The notes: generated by a model not told the origin, from the letters alone. A stretch of DNA of 64,000 nucleotides from Pseudoscleropodium purum (GCA_963969395.1 OZ017802.1:7628501-7692500); one strand, 5' to 3'; shown: positions 45,729 through 58,350, numbered from the stretch's first letter. A program made the numbers and translations.

Positions 45729-47200
45729 TACGTTAAATTACTCGTCGACAAACAAAGCTGGCAATGCGACATGGAATTTAATACTGTATAGGAATGTCTG
45801 TGCATGATGCATTATAGACCCATCAGAAAGGCTGACAATCCCATTGAGTTTCATCATATTTCAAATGTTGTCGAAAATCCAAAATGGCACAATGTATTTG
45901 AAGTTACTCATCAAAAGTCTGGCAGTGGCGTAGAATATTTAATATTGGGAATGTTGGAGGGAGGGAGGGAGGGACTTGCAAATGCACCTCCCAACCCCCA
46001 AGTGGCATTTTCAACGAGAATGATGTATTGTGTACAGTTGGGGTCCAATAATTTGTCTCATGAATTTTTGTTCGCAGATAAATGCAACAAAAAAGTTCAC
46101 GGACTTCAGGAAGCTCTCGCTAGCATACTCAAGATGATTGGCAGATTTCCAAACCTCAAATTGCCGGTTAGTACTCTTCACAAGCATCATAACAAATACA
46201 TACATGCAAAATTCAAAATCACTCTCTATCTAGTATACACTATCTCCCATCTAATGTTGAGCCCTCTTCCTCCTTCCTTGAGCTGAAATTGTAGCTTGCA
46301 TTCTATTGGACATATTAGAAATGAGCATTTGCAATTGCTGTAAAGATATTTGAGTTCACACCACTTGAATTGTGTGTATCATTTCTTTCTTGTTGTTTGG
46401 TCAGCTTTGGGATTGCAAATTTTTTTGAGTATCTTCTAAAGGTTCTTTATAGTGAATTAGGAGGACAAACTAACTTCTTCATACCATGAGCTGACCTCCA
46501 CTTCTTTAGAAGTTGTATGATATTTAGGTAACTACTACTCCAATGAAAGTTTGTTGTTTGAAAATCTATGCATTTTTTAATAGCATATAAGAACATCTTG
46601 AAGTTCGTGCTGGCTTTTTGCTAGTTGAATGTGCCTAGGAAGAAAAATTTGTAAGATTATTGGACTCAATTGTACATCCACTTAATCAGTATCTACCCCA
46701 TTGAAGAAACAATTCTAGAACCTCTATCAAAAAAAACTTTGACCTTTCATAACTTTTGCATATAGTATCCAAATAAAACATTTGTTTTGTGTATTGAAAT
46801 CCCCTTTTAGTTGTCAACAAAAACATATAAAAATTTGACAAATAAAAAAATAGTAATTATAATTCAACAAAAAAGTGACACGTTTGTGAATTCCTATCTT
46901 AATCCTTAAACAAGGATCCTAATTTGAGGGGCTAGGTTTTCAAAGAATCGTCAATAAAACTCTTCTAGTACTCAACTAAATGTTGGGAGTTCCTATCTTA
47001 ATTCTCAAACAATAATCCCAAATCAAGGAGCTAGATTTTCAAAGAATCTTCAATAAAATTCCTCCAATATTCAACTAAATGTGAACTTCCTTGGTATCAT
47101 TTTCTTTGTCTTTGTAAGATGCATTTATCAATCTAAGTCTTGGGTCTTGAATCACAATTAGAACTTGGTAGTGGTTTTTCATTTGAAAGTTTGATAAATT
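45729..47200. other. Intergenic sequence with a possible small exon and MITE debris
   Basis: A 160-codon frame at 45804-46286 (+) includes a stretch bounded by splice-like signals (acceptor TTCGCAG before 46077, donor GTTAGT near 46168) that reads KCNKKVHGLQEALASILKMI. It could be a gene relic, but I recognise no family. 46665-46870 matches the interior of MITE subfamily E (ATAACTTTTGCATATAGTAT). Phrases near 45765 and 45910 recur near 47530-47710. Confidence 0.35.
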
Positions 47201-49916
47201 TTTGGATAGTAGCTTCAAGCCAGTTGCCCATGATTGATCATCAAGTAGTTTACTCTTAATGAGACCATTTTAGAGCTAACAAAACTGACATCTAACACAA
47301 GTTGTTCCATTTTTTTGAACCTTCATGGAATTAGTTACGAATTTTTTGAAGTTGAAATTGGTAGTGATCACTAAAAGCAACCACCTCCACTGAAGTGTAC
47401 ACTGCTGGATAATGCACCTCTGTGTCATGATCACTTTGAGAGCATGGGATGCTTTAAGAGCAGACTAGCTTACTGTAGGGGTTAATCAGAAGACCTAATT
47501 ATGCTCATCAATCAAGAGGCTCTCAAGGCAGGCAATGACGTAGAATTTAATATCCAAGTGTCCATTTGAAAACCCAGCCATAGAATTCAATGACTGTGAG
47601 TGTCTATCCAAAATGTGCCTATATATTTATTTTATATTTTATATTTTATTTTGAGACAAATGAAACGGGATTGTGCCTACATATATACACTCCTCAGAAA
47701 GCTGGCACTGAGCCAATGACGTGAGAATTCATAAATCCAAAGCCGGTGCATTCAAAAATGCCTCTAAGGCCATACTCGTCAGAACTCAGAACAAGGTTGG
47801 CAAAGCCCTATCCAACCGACAGTAGATGGTCAAGACTCAAGACTTCTATGAAAGCTACGTGCATTCATTTGTGGAGCAGGAAGGATTGCAAGTTGATTAA
47901 TTCTCAGGGAAAGTGATGAGAGTCCCGTCAAGACAGCTAAGTAGCTTAATTTCAGGAGACGACTGAGCTGGATGACTCTTGGATTGCTGCACACAAATCA
48001 GGTACTTGAATTCAACCCAATGCATCTCTTCAGTTCTGACTGTAAAATTTCAAGCTGGTGGTGAGTATGAGGTTAGCTGGCTTCCCAATCGTACAGTCAC
48101 AAGACGTCTTGCCACAGTAATTTGACACGACACCGACCTGACGCACCCCTCGTACGTATGTCATACAAACATAATTTTCAAAAGAATCCTTGAAATATGC
48201 AGTGGATTTTGAAATGGGTTGTTGAACGTAATCAAATCACTGGTCTAATTAACTGAACATCCAACATCTGCAGCCTGAGGTTCGTGAGCAAAACCTTGAC
48301 GTACACTCCAGCTCCCTAGTCTTTGCACGCAATTAAGACGTCTCCACAATTAAATACTTTGAAAACACTCCTAGATTTGAGAGTACGTGGACGTACCGGA
48401 GTCTACTCTGAAATTGGAATGACTACATGCAATTTAAACTTACTCGCCGTTAGTGGCATGTTGCCTTCATCAACTTTGCAACATCAAGCTCTCTTGTGTA
48501 TGTCTGTGTTAGCAACAAGCAGGAGGCTAAATCACAAGGATTTTTGGCGGTAGACCAAAAGGGAGGAGTCGAGGAGGCGCGCTTGCGTTGACAAATGCAA
48601 CGTAAGAGGAAGGTTGACCACAACTCGCTACGTGCTTTGTTAGACACAATGACAAGCCATTCTACTCAAGAACAGCTAGCCAGATCTGTACTCTTTTTCA
48701 TTATCGAAGGGCTTCAAATGATAGATTAGGGCTTACAAACTTACAATCCTGTTTTGAATAGCCCCATGAAATATTGAACACCGGCAGTTGCTTTGATCGA
48801 GCACTGGAAGTGCCATTGCAGCATGAATCAAGGCCATTATTATAGCTTTCTCTCCCGACAATTCGACAATCTTAGTCGCAATTATTAATGCAACCTTGGT
48901 TTTCCAGTCCAATCTTACTAAGCTTAAACAGACTGAGATCGTCTGAGCTTCATCCTGTAGATTTCAGTTTTGTTGTTAAAATGGTGTAATTCTTGGAGTC
49001 AAAACTGTGTCATTCATCTGCATTATGGTCAAAAACAAGGATGGGTCAGTATTGAGATCTATGTTGCAGGCCCTGCGCTGTTAGTTATGCCAAAGTAGTG
49101 GATCGAATTCCACCAAATCAACCAAACTGACAAAATCGTGGCATTGTGGGTCTTAAAGGGAAGATTCTGGAAGTCCACAAGGATGTTGGTAACTAAGAAT
49201 TTGGACCATAGATTCCACTGATTGCAACTGACCCTGATTAGGAGCAGGTATCAAAGTTGGAGCTCTCCATTAGCGCAATTCAATTGTACCGTATCCAGTG
49301 GTGGTGGATTATAATTCACAATCACAATTTCAGGTGAAAACTTTGAATTGGACAATCTCCATCAAATAAAAAGAGGTCGCTTGCCTTCAGTTCTGCAGTG
49401 ACTCAATCAGCAGCCCTAATATCCGACATTCAAGCCCATGCCAGAGCCTCTAAGTCATAGAGGAATCTAGGATTCTCTATGTCTGAGAAAAAGGCAGTTG
49501 CATCGTCCACATCTATATCCAAGATGAAGCCGTCATGGATACTGAAAGATGAAATTGCGAAAGACTTATTCCCAATTATTTGATTTAATGAGCTCTCACA
49601 AGTGCATCACAACTGATTGAAATTATTCATAGGACCGTCCCAATCTAGAGTTATAGACAGCAACCTCTTGAGATTGAGATGTCTCATTCTCAGAGGGATT
49701 CAATTCAAGTCAATAATTATTGAATCCCGTGAACCTCTTACAACTTGTTCACTTATATACGCAGGGCAGCAGAATCCTTAACTTCAATTCACACTAGTGA
49801 TTTGTCTCAACTTGTTTCAAATAGATGTGACTCCTGGTTTCACAAATGTGACCATCGGAGTTTCAAACTTGGTCGTAAATTTAGTTGAGATTTCATCGTT
49901 TGACTTTGTACCTGCA
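47201..49916. other. Mostly non-repetitive intergenic sequence
   Basis: 47200-47410 resembles the interior of MITE subfamily F (CATGGAATTAGTTACGAATT, AAGTTGAAATT). 47700-49900 is GC-balanced and looks unique, but holds no frame above about 76 codons and no clear exon pattern. An unrecognised non-coding transcript is possible. Confidence 0.35.
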
Positions 49917-50837
49917 TTAATCCCTAAATGCAAAAGGCCCCACATTCTGGCGTTGACAAAATTTTGAGTTAAAAGAAAAACCTGACAAAATCTATTTTAT
50001 CATCCAAAAGCATTTCTAGAAACCAAAAAAAATTATACTGTTTCAAATGAGAGCAGTCTTTGTGCATCATAGGAGGAGTCTTCCCATTGCAAAACTTGAT
50101 TTTGTAATCTTTAAGATTTAAGTGCTTTTCAAGGAGATGAACCTCAAGTCCACTAGATCTGGAAGAAAAATTGCATCACAAATTCCTGGAATCAGTTTTG
50201 AAATGAGGTAAATTGTTTATGGTTATAAGACATGTAATTCCCTTTTTAATTTGAGTTCATATCTTTTACCTAACTATAATCATACATTTGAAATGTAAAT
50301 AAAGGACTGAAAGACTTTGAGCAACTCCCAATTGATCAAGCATTCTAGATTTTCAATCCGTATTTCCACATTCATTGATGTAAAATTGCCACTTGTATTC
50401 TTTTTTTCCATGTGATCCATAACATACCTAGTTTAACCCTTGACTGTTGAAGTGGACATTTAGTGTTTGATGGGTGATAGGGAATCAAATCATATAGGTG
50501 AGAAGTGCAACTATTCATCCTCAAATTTTATTTTGGAAAGGAAAGATCTTTTACAATAGTTTGACTTGCAATGACTTCTTTTGCCATTTTGGAGGCTAGT
50601 TATTCACATGATAATAGAAAAGGATAATTTTGAGGGTCACCCCTTTCATGTTTATAGGCTAACAACTGTTGGATACAATTTAAAAAAAAGTTGTTAAACT
50701 CTACGAATGTGACCACTTGTAACTTCACAAAAAGCTCAAACTAGTATACAATTAGGTTTCATGGTGCCTGCAGTTACATTAAAGCGCCAATATTAATGCT
50801 ACAAGTATCCACTAGTGTAAAGAAATTGCCTATACTT
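49917..50837. other. TTAA-type debris and intergenic sequence
   Basis: It begins TTAATCCCTAAATGCAAAAGG, like the left end of the element at 42527, but no matching right end was found. The remainder is AT-rich without a gene. Confidence 0.35.
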
Positions 50838-51113
50838 TAAGGTAGGAACATCCAAATGTGCCACCGACCTTAAATCGCCATCTATACTATGTGTACATCT
50901 CCAAAGTCAGTTTTGAACCTATGTGGAAGAAAAGCTTTTAGAACCAAACTTTGTTCCTTAATAACTTTTGCATATAGTATCCAAATGCCACGTTCTCTGG
51001 TGTGTTAAAACCTCCTTTCACTTGCCAACAAGAACATATGAAAATTTGACCAGTCTAATAATAGAAATAGGCTTCAGTAGCAAAAAGTGGCAGTTTTGGG
51101 AGTACCTACCTTA
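50838..51113 (-). mobile_element. MITE subfamily E, inverted intact copy, 276 bp
   Basis: The ends are TAAGGTAGGAACATCC and GGGAGTACCTACCTTA. It has exactly the same length as 45453-45728 and is its reverse complement with substitutions. The TTAA (50958-50961) is uninterrupted. Confidence 0.7.
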
Positions 51114-51867
51114 GTGCTTGCTTGCACTCCAGTTGTTTGAAAAAATATGAAGAGCCTGCTCCATGTTTGAAAAGAATATGAAGAACGCAGATTCAATCAC
51201 CCCTTTGGTTTCTTTCAACTTCCAATGACGACTCCCTACATAAAGAGAACGCAACAAACTGGTCCTTGATCGAAACTGAGTGTTTGAATTCAACGAACTC
51301 GTCAATGCCTGAAAATGAATTGAAATCAAATTACAGAAAATGAATCAAAGGAAACCCAATTGATGCAGTTCCCGTAAATCTGAAACACAAAATTAAGTAT
51401 GAAAGTGTCACACACGATGTACCCAATCGAAACATGAAACTATGCTCAGTTGTAACTACTGAGCATAATAGGTTCAATCAGGATTTAGAGTAGCACAGAG
51501 CAACTGTGGAATTTCATAACAATGCACCGAAGAAAAGCCAACTGAAAGCACAAAATTGCAGATAGTTCAAACACAACAACACAACAACAACAATATATAA
51601 GCACTAGTACCCTCACTCAATATGAAGTGAGTCTGGATTCACGTTGAATATTTACAAGTGCAAAAATGAGCGAAAAAACCCCTGCAAAGTCACTCTCACA
51701 AGCACTCTATCACACCATGATTACTCCAGATGACTCTGCTGCAAAATAGATAAAATCTTGAAGCACTAGCATTAGCAGATGGCAGGCTTTTCGAAAATTC
51801 GTATTTCATCTCGGTCTTCCTTCATTAAGCAAGGCAGACGGCTAATGCATGCATGTCCAGCGTCAAG
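51114..51867. other. Intergenic sequence, apparently unique
   Basis: It includes CAACAACAACAA-type microsatellite words near 51575. A 72-codon - frame (51329-51111) has no recognised features. No gene supported. Confidence 0.35.
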
Positions 51868-52150
51868 TAAGGTAGTAGGTCCATAAACCGACCATGAAAG
51901 GGCTGAAACTGATTTTGGGGGAGGTGAAACTTCTTGAAATATTTTTCAGCAAATTTTCCTTGAAAGACAAGTGGAATTGGCATCTAACCCAAGTCATTTC
52001 ATATTTTTTGGAGCTTTGTGGAATTAGTTACAAATTTTTGAAGTTGGAAAAAAGTGGTCATTTGTGGTCATCAAAAGCGCCCACCTCTTGAAATGTGCAT
52101 AATAAGTACATTGAAGAAAGAAAAATGTACCTCTAACTCATGTTTGCTTT
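51868..52150. mobile_element. MITE subfamily F, second copy (right end uncertain)
   Basis: The left end TAAGGTAGTAGGTCCATAAA matches the inverted right end of 5828-6153. The interior shares GTGGAATTAGTTACAAATTTTTGAAGTTGGAA and CCCACCTCTTGAAATGTGCAT with that family. Confidence 0.5.
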
Positions 52151-52329
52151 TAATGCCTAGTCAGAGTTTGAGCCTTCTACCTTACATTTGAATGCTAGCA
52201 AGAGTAAAGCATCTTCTTGTTAGGAGCATCCTCAATCTGCACTTCATGGAGGCATAGCAATGGCAAGTACCAAAAAAAATACAGAAACTTGTCCCTACGC
52301 TAATGGCATCTTCCACGTTACCTTGGCGG

Positions 52330-52502
52330 GCATGGCACTTTCCAGCTCTTGCATGGCAAGAATTGGTCCTTTGTTGTGTCCTCCAAGCTCCTTTGCACTC
52401 CTTGATCAATAGAATCATGGAGTGGTACTTCCTCGCTCTCACATGGCAAGAATTGGTTCTTTGTTATGTCCTCCTAGCTCCTTTGCACTCCTTGGTCAAT
52501 AA
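52330..52502. repeat. Tandem duplication of about 86 bp
   Basis: Two copies share CATGGCAAGAATTGGT(C/T)CTTTGTT, then (G/A)TGTCCTCC(A/T)AGCTCCTTTGCACTCCTTG(A/G)TCAATA. The duplication lies in the same block as the decayed transposase just downstream. Confidence 0.75.
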
Positions 52503-52627
52503 GTCATGGCAATGATTGAATCTCAAAGGGCATGAAAGAGGAAGAAATTTGTTAGCAAAGAAGAGCTTCAACTTTGTTGGAGTTACCTTCATGTTTCACT
52601 GGATCCCATCCAAGGGAATAGTAAAAA

Positions 52628-52819
52628 CACTAGTAGAAAACGTAGGAATTCTAATAGAATTCTATTGATTTGGACATGTTGTCCTAGTCACTATTTTGTT
52701 GATTTCAATAGAAATTTGTTAAAATCAATAGATTTTTGTTGAAATCAACAGAACAGTGATCAGGACAATATGTCCAAATCAACATAATTCTATTAGAATT
52801 TGTGCGTTTTCTAGTAGTG
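52628..52819. mobile_element. CACTA-type foldback MITE, 192 bp
   Basis: The ends CACTAGTAGAAAACG and CGTTTTCTAGTAGTG continue into long, nearly perfect arms (TTCTAATAGAATTCTATTGA and so on), with a short centre near 52720. The flanks are AAA on both sides, a 3-bp duplication as in CACTA elements. It shares GTTGATTT and TTGATTTGGACAT words with the large CACTA-like elements at 53959-58766. Confidence 0.8.
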
Positions 52820-52834
52820 AAAAAAAACAAGACA

Positions 52835-53130
52835 TTTTGGAGGCAAATTGCAATTCCTCATGGCCACTTGGTCAAGAAGAGAGTGTCTTATATAGATTCA
52901 ATAGTGGTACTTTTACCCCTGATCTACAATATTCAGTCATTGCATTTGTAGGCAACCATGTGCAAGCATCTTCAATGTGGATGTGCACTTCTACAATGTA
53001 GAGAAGCTTAATCCCTCCAGAACATCCCATTTTTGCTCAAATGAGGAGCAAAATTTAGAGACATCTTGAACAATTTTCAAGAATAGTTCTTTTCTCATTC
53101 TAAACTGTCTCTTGAATTTCATATGATTGT
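52835..53130 (-). pseudogene. Decayed PIF/Harbinger (HARBI1-like) transposase fragment
   Basis: Conceptual reading of the - strand from about 53130 gives FKRQFRMRKELFLKIVQ, then FEQKWDVLEGLSFS, a stop, KCTSTLKMLAHGC, two further stops and KYHY/IYIR. This follows the N-terminal region conserved in plant HARBI1-like nucleases (FRMR..LFL.IV, LG.SPLQK.TAA.RMLAYG). At least four in-frame stops show it is dead. The downstream catalytic part would lie to the left, where the CACTA MITE at 52628-52819 and a tandem duplication interrupt the region. I could not follow the DDE residues. Confidence 0.65.
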
Positions 53131-53958
53131 AAGTAGGGTTTTTGCAAAATAATCAACCACCAACCAATTATGCCATGACTCCTTGTCATTGAAAATACTT
53201 GCTCCCAAACCTAATACCACCAAAAGAATTCCGAATGGATTGCAAACTTTTTCCCTCTCAAAATTAATTATTGTTGTCATCAAATAGGGCTTTATAGAAT
53301 TTTTCATCAAGGTTGAAATCTGAGGTGCTTGGGCCAAGGTGTGAAATTGCAAATTAAAAGAAAGCTTGTGAGAAAGCCACCATGAATTTGCATAGCATGT
53401 ATTGTTGTAGTGCTAAGTTACCAACCTAAGACTAAGAATATTCTTGATCACCAACCTTATATGTAACTTATAGTTGAGGATTCTTTCATGAGCCAACCTC
53501 AATAAAGAATTGAAACTTTTTCTTTGAGCTAATTAAGAAAAGTAATCTATTCCTCATGCCTAAGAAATTAAAGGGAGTCCAACAAAATAAAATTCTTTAA
53601 CAATTGAGAGGACACAATTAATGAATAGTATTGCATCATCAAGGTTAATCCCCTACTCAATCTCTATAACGCTATACCAAAATAGTTATTCAGTATGGTT
53701 TAAACTATTTATTACAAGGATATAATATTCAAAATCAATTGTAGTGGTAGCATTGTAGCATTTGTGCTATGCAATTGTAATGTTGGTTAGATTGGTCACA
53801 CTAATTATATACTAGCCAATTATTCACCCATACTAAATAATAATTTTAGTATAGTAATTGCCAAAGAAGGATTGAGACTCAATGACTTCCTTTTTAGACC
53901 CATATTACCATGGTATGTACAATTTAGTAACTAAGTTGCACTTCTATCTATCTCTAGA
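53131..53958. other. Intergenic sequence beside the transposase relic
   Basis: No gene supported. It may include the worn 5' part of the transposase element. A 77-codon frame (53352-53119, -) is in another frame than the relic. Confidence 0.35.
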
Positions 53959-54423
53959 AACTACTAGAAAATGACGTCCAAATCAACAGAAAATCAACAT
54001 ATTTCTGTTGATTTGGGTACTGCAGTGACTGTTTTCACATTTTTTTTATTAATGGTGACATTTTTTTTTGTTGATTTGGGTAGTTAGTGACAAAATCAAC
54101 AGATTTTTGTTGAACATTTTTGAACCTCTTTGAATCTTTTGAAATCTTTTAAAATCTCTTAGAATCTCTTGAAATCTTCATTGTATAATATAGTTTTCTT
54201 TTAAATTAAGTATTCACAATTTGGTGTCCATTAAAGTTAGTAGATTTGGAGGTCATTTGCACATAATAAATGAACAATTTTTTAAAAACTTTCAACTAAA
54301 AAAAGTTGTGGAATTGAACCAAATTTCATTTCTAACAATCTTTTCGAGATTTCAAATCTCCAATCAAAAGTTATAGATGAAATTCAAAGAAGTGTTGAAG
54401 ATTGTTTTTTTGGTAAATTCAAA

Positions 54424-54760
54424 AGACTTTGGAGGTTGTTTTGGTATAGTTTTTCAGAAAAACCTTTGAATTAAGAGAAGTTGTAAATTCAAAAAAGATT
54501 TCATCTCCAATAATCTATTTTAAGTTTTGATCCTCCAATCAAAATTTATGCACAAAATTCAAAGAGGATGTTAAAAATGTCAAAAATACTAATTTATCAA
54601 CCTTTCTTCAAACTTTGTCTAAAACTTTTGAATAAAATCTCCAAACCTCAAATGGAATTTTGGAAATGAAAGCTTGTTTAAATTACCAACTTTTTTTAGT
54701 TCAAAATGTTTTCAAAAAAGTTATTCTACTATGCCAAAACAACCTCCAAAGTTTGTTGAA
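54424..54760. repeat. Foldback hairpin inside outer CACTA-like copy
   Basis: Left arm GACTTTGGAGGTTGTTTTGG is answered at the right by CCAAAACAACCTCCAAAGT. Interior arms include GATCCTCCAATCAAAATTTA. Arms are roughly 140 bp with mismatches around a short centre near 54590. Confidence 0.6.
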
Positions 54761-54849
54761 TTTACAAAAAAATAATTTCCAAAACCTATCTCCATTTTGT
54801 TCATGATTTTTTATTGGAGGATTAACATCTTCATAGGATTGTTATAATT

Positions 54850-55392
54850 TAAAGTTTGAAGTTCTGTAAAATTTAGTTGTAGAATTTAGAAATGTCAATT
54901 CCAATTATAATTAATTTGTAATGTTGTAATAAATGATACAGATGCAATGTTATTATTTCTTTTTCAACAATGTTTAAAATTGAATTACAAAAACAATATC
55001 AAAGTTTATTTTAGAGTACAAATTTCACAACTATTAATAAATTAAAAACCTTTATAATTTCCATCTCATTAATGAAAATAGAATACTTCAAAGCTTTTTC
55101 ATATAAAAATAAATTTAGAAAATCAAATCAAAATCTTTATTTCTATAAATAGTGATGTTTTAAGATTTTTTTAAAATTCCCAAGTTCCCTAAAGATTAAT
55201 GAAAGTTACATATGATGCACTAATTTTTCAATTATGTGATCAAAAGTTATTAAAGTTGTTGTGCCTTAGAGCTACTCTTTTGGCACATGTCTTGTGAAAA
55301 TTTTTAAGTATAAGAATTAAACTTTTGTCTAAAATGAGCTATCTAAAATCTCTATATTGCCAAAAAATTTCATTTAGTCATATAGAGGTTAA
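54850..55392 (-). mobile_element. TTAA-type subfamily B fragment inside outer CACTA-like copy
   Basis: Reverse complement of the left half of 43230-44160 (ATGTTGTAATAAATGAT, ATCAAAGTTTATTTTAGA, GCTACTCTTTTGGCACATG, CTATATTGCCAAAAAATTTC), ending at TTAA 55389-55392. The same fragment recurs in the inner copy at 56460-57000, so it was present before the family spread. Confidence 0.5.
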
Positions 55393-56019
55393 TTTTTTAA
55401 TTCCCAAGTGGTCAAGTTTTATCTTTCAAAGAATTTACCCAAAAAAATGTATGTCAATTCTTGAACTTACAAGTGTTCATTATATATTGAAGAAATATGT
55501 TGGGAATTCATATATAAAACTTCAAAAAAATATTTCATATTCATGCTTGAAGGAAATAGTTTATACATAAAAAATATTTAATAACTTTATCATTACTACT
55601 AGAAAATAACGTTTGAATCAATAGAAAATCAACATACTTTTGTTGATTTGTGTATTGCAATGTCCGTTTTCACATTTTTTTTATTCATTTGAATAGTACA
55701 ATGACGAAATCAACAGATTTTTGTTGAACATTTTTGAAATCTTTTGGAATCTTTAAAAATCTTTTGAAATCTTCATTGTACAATGTAGTTTTCTTTTAAA
55801 TTGAGTATTCATGTACAATTTGGTGTCCATTAAAATCAACAGACTTTGGAGGTAATTTGCGCATAATAAATGAATTTTTTCAAGAAGACTTTGATCTAAA
55901 AAAAGCTGTGGAATTGAACCAACTTTCATCTCCAACAATCCGTTTGAGATTTCAATAGTTAAATCAAAAGTTATAAACGAAATTTAGAGAAGTGTTGAAA
56001 TTTAAAAAAAAAACATTCA

Positions 56020-56380
56020 GTAGACTTTGGAGGCCGTTTTGGCATAGTAGAACAACTTTTTTGAAAACATTTTGAACTAATAAAAGTTGTTAATTCAAAC
56101 AAGCTTTCATCTTTAATAATCCATTTGAAGTTTTGATCCTCCAATAAAAAGTTATGAACAAATTTTCGAGAGGATGTTCAAAAATGTCAAAAGTAATGAT
56201 TTCCCAACCTCTCTTTGAAATTTGTTCAAAACTTTTGAGTAAAATCTCCAAACCTCAAACAAAATTTTGGAGATGAAAGCTTGTTTGAATTACTAACTTT
56301 TATTAGTTCAAAATGTTTTCAAAAAAGTTGTTCTACTATGCCAAAACAACCTCCAAAATTTGCTAAATTTATAAAAAAAT
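56020..56380. repeat. Foldback hairpin inside inner CACTA-like copy
   Basis: Left arm GGAGGCCGTTTTGGCATAGT pairs with right arm CTATGCCAAAACAACCTCC. The pairing continues through AACAACTTTTTTGAAAACAT and AAACAAGCTTTCATCT to a centre near 56200. Better preserved than the copy at 54424-54760. Confidence 0.65.
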
Positions 56381-57159
56381 AGTTTCTAATACCTATCTCC
56401 ATTTTTTTTATAACGTTTGATTAAAGGATTAACATCTTTAAGGGATTAATTGTTATAATTTAAAATTCAAAGGTCTTTATAAATTTAATTATAGAATTTA
56501 GAAATGTCAATTCGAATCATGATAAATTTGAAATGTTGTAATAAATGATGTAAATCCGATGTTTTTATTTCTTCTTCAACAATATTTGAAATTGAGTAAC
56601 AAAAAAAAATTTTAAGTTTATTTTAGAGTACAAATTCCACAACTACCGATAAATTAAAAATCTTTATAATTTCCATCTCATTAATCAAAATATAATACTT
56701 ACAAAATTTTTTATATAAAAATAAATTTAGGAAATCAAATTGAAATCTTTATTTTTATAAAAAGTGATATTTTGAGAGTTTTTTGAGATTTTCAATTCCT
56801 TCAAAGATTAATGAAAATTGCATATGATAGAGTAACTTTTCAATCACATGATTAAAAGTCAAAAAAGATTTTGTGCCTTAAAGCTACTCTTTGGGCACAT
56901 ATGGTGTGAAAACTTTAAAGCAAAAAAATTAAAATTTTGTCACAAATGGTTAGGTTTTATCTTTTAAATTATTTACTCAAAATGTGAGTATGTCAATTCT
57001 AAAACTTTCAACTTTTCTTTGCATGTTGAAAAAATATTTTGAAAATATATACTCAAAACTTTAAAAAAAATATTCATATTCATGCTTCAAGGAAATAACA
57101 CATAGGTAAAAAAGAATTTATAGCTTAAGTATTCACAAATTGGTGCTTTTAAAAGTCAG

Positions 57160-57510
57160 TAGACTTTAGGGGTCGTTTTTACATAGTAGACTACCTTTTT
57201 CTTAAGACTTTCAATTAGAAAAAGTTGGGAAATGAAGGTGCCTTTCATTTTCAAAAATCCGTTTGCAATTTGGAGTCTTAAATAGAAAGTTATGGACAAA
57301 GTTTAGAGAGAGGTTGGAATGGCCATTTTTTTTTTGACACTTTTAAACACCTTCTTTGAATGTTGTCCATAACTTTTTATTAAAGGCTCTAAATTTCAAA
57401 CGGATTTTTGGAGATGAAATATACCTTCATTTCCCAACTTTTCTTAGTTGAAAGTTTCAAAAAATAAGTTAGTTTATTATGTGAAAACGGTCCCTAAAGT
57501 CTTCTGACTT
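57160..57510. repeat. Second foldback hairpin, inner copy
   Basis: Left arm AGACTTTAGGGGTCGTTTTT and right arm CGGTCCCTAAAGTCT pair across a centre near 57330. The inner arm GGAAATGAAGGTGCCTTTCATT pairs with GATGAAATATACCTTCATTTCC. Confidence 0.6.
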
Positions 57511-57588
57511 TACAAGGCAAATGCAAGAACAACGAAAAACTAATTAAATAAAAGAAATATTTACTTCCATAGACATGCAACTATATGG

Positions 57589-57645
57589 AAGGTTCATTGA
57601 TTCATGACCTTAGAGTTTCACCTCCAAGGTCCTGGGTTCAAACAC
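57589..57645 (+). repeat. tRNA-like A and B box module, inner CACTA-like copy
   Basis: AAGGTTCATTGA (A-box-like) is followed about 45 bp later by GGTTCAAACACC (B-box-like) inside CCTGGGTTCAAACACCAGG, which can form a T-arm-like stem. It may be a tRNA-derived SINE relic or a chance match. Confidence 0.35.
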
Positions 57646-57989
57646 CAGGGGAGATCCACCCACATGTTGTGGCCACCTATGTGGCTTGTTCGGGTGGCGG
57701 GTGCCATATGGTAGTCCCCGTTAGTAATTTTGATTTTTGAAAATAAAATTTGTGAAATTGAACACTTTTTTGTTGCCAAATCAACATTTTCTTATTGCCA
57801 AATTAACATTTTTTTGCTTTGCTCGATAAAAAAGTGTTCAATTTCATGTCCAAATGAACACTTTTTTGCTATGCAACGTCTTGGTCAACATGTCCAAATC
57901 GACACAAACATGAACACGTCCAAATCAACACTTTTTTGTCATTGTGGATGCTGATTTTTCTACTAGTGCATTTACAAATAGGTGTTTTC

Positions 57990-58350
57990 AAAATTTAGTA
58001 GACTTTGGTGGCCGTTTGCATATGGTAAACTAACTTTTTTTTTAAATTTTGAACTAAGAAAAGTTGGAAAGTGAAGTTAGATTTTATCCCCAAAAATCCG
58101 TTTATGATTTAGAGTCTTCAATTAAAAGTTATGAACAAAATTTAGAGAAGTGTTGGAATGGCCATTTTTCTTTGGCACTTTTAAACATCCTCTTTGAATT
58201 TTGTTCATAACTTATGATTGGAAACTCGAAATTGTAATTGGATTTTTGGAAATGAAAGGTAGCTTCATTTACCAACTTTTTTAGTTGAAAGTTTCAAAAA
58301 ATAAGTTAATTTACTATATGAAAACGGCCAATTGAAGTCTACTAACTTCA
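57990..58350. repeat. Second foldback hairpin, outer copy
   Basis: Left arm TAGACTTTGGTGGCCGTTTG pairs with right GAAAACGGCCAATTGAAGTCTA, with a centre near 58180. Homologous to 57160-57510. Confidence 0.6.

Larger units (their letters stand above)
55595..57968. mobile_element. CACTA-like element, inner copy, 2.37 kb
   Basis: The left end is TACTACTAGAAAATAACG and the right end is GATGCTGATTTTTCTACTAGTG. CAT flanks both sides (55592-55594 and 57969-57971). It is collinear with the outer copy throughout, including two foldbacks, the subfamily B fragment and a tRNA-like module. It inserted into a sister element of the same family. Confidence 0.7.
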
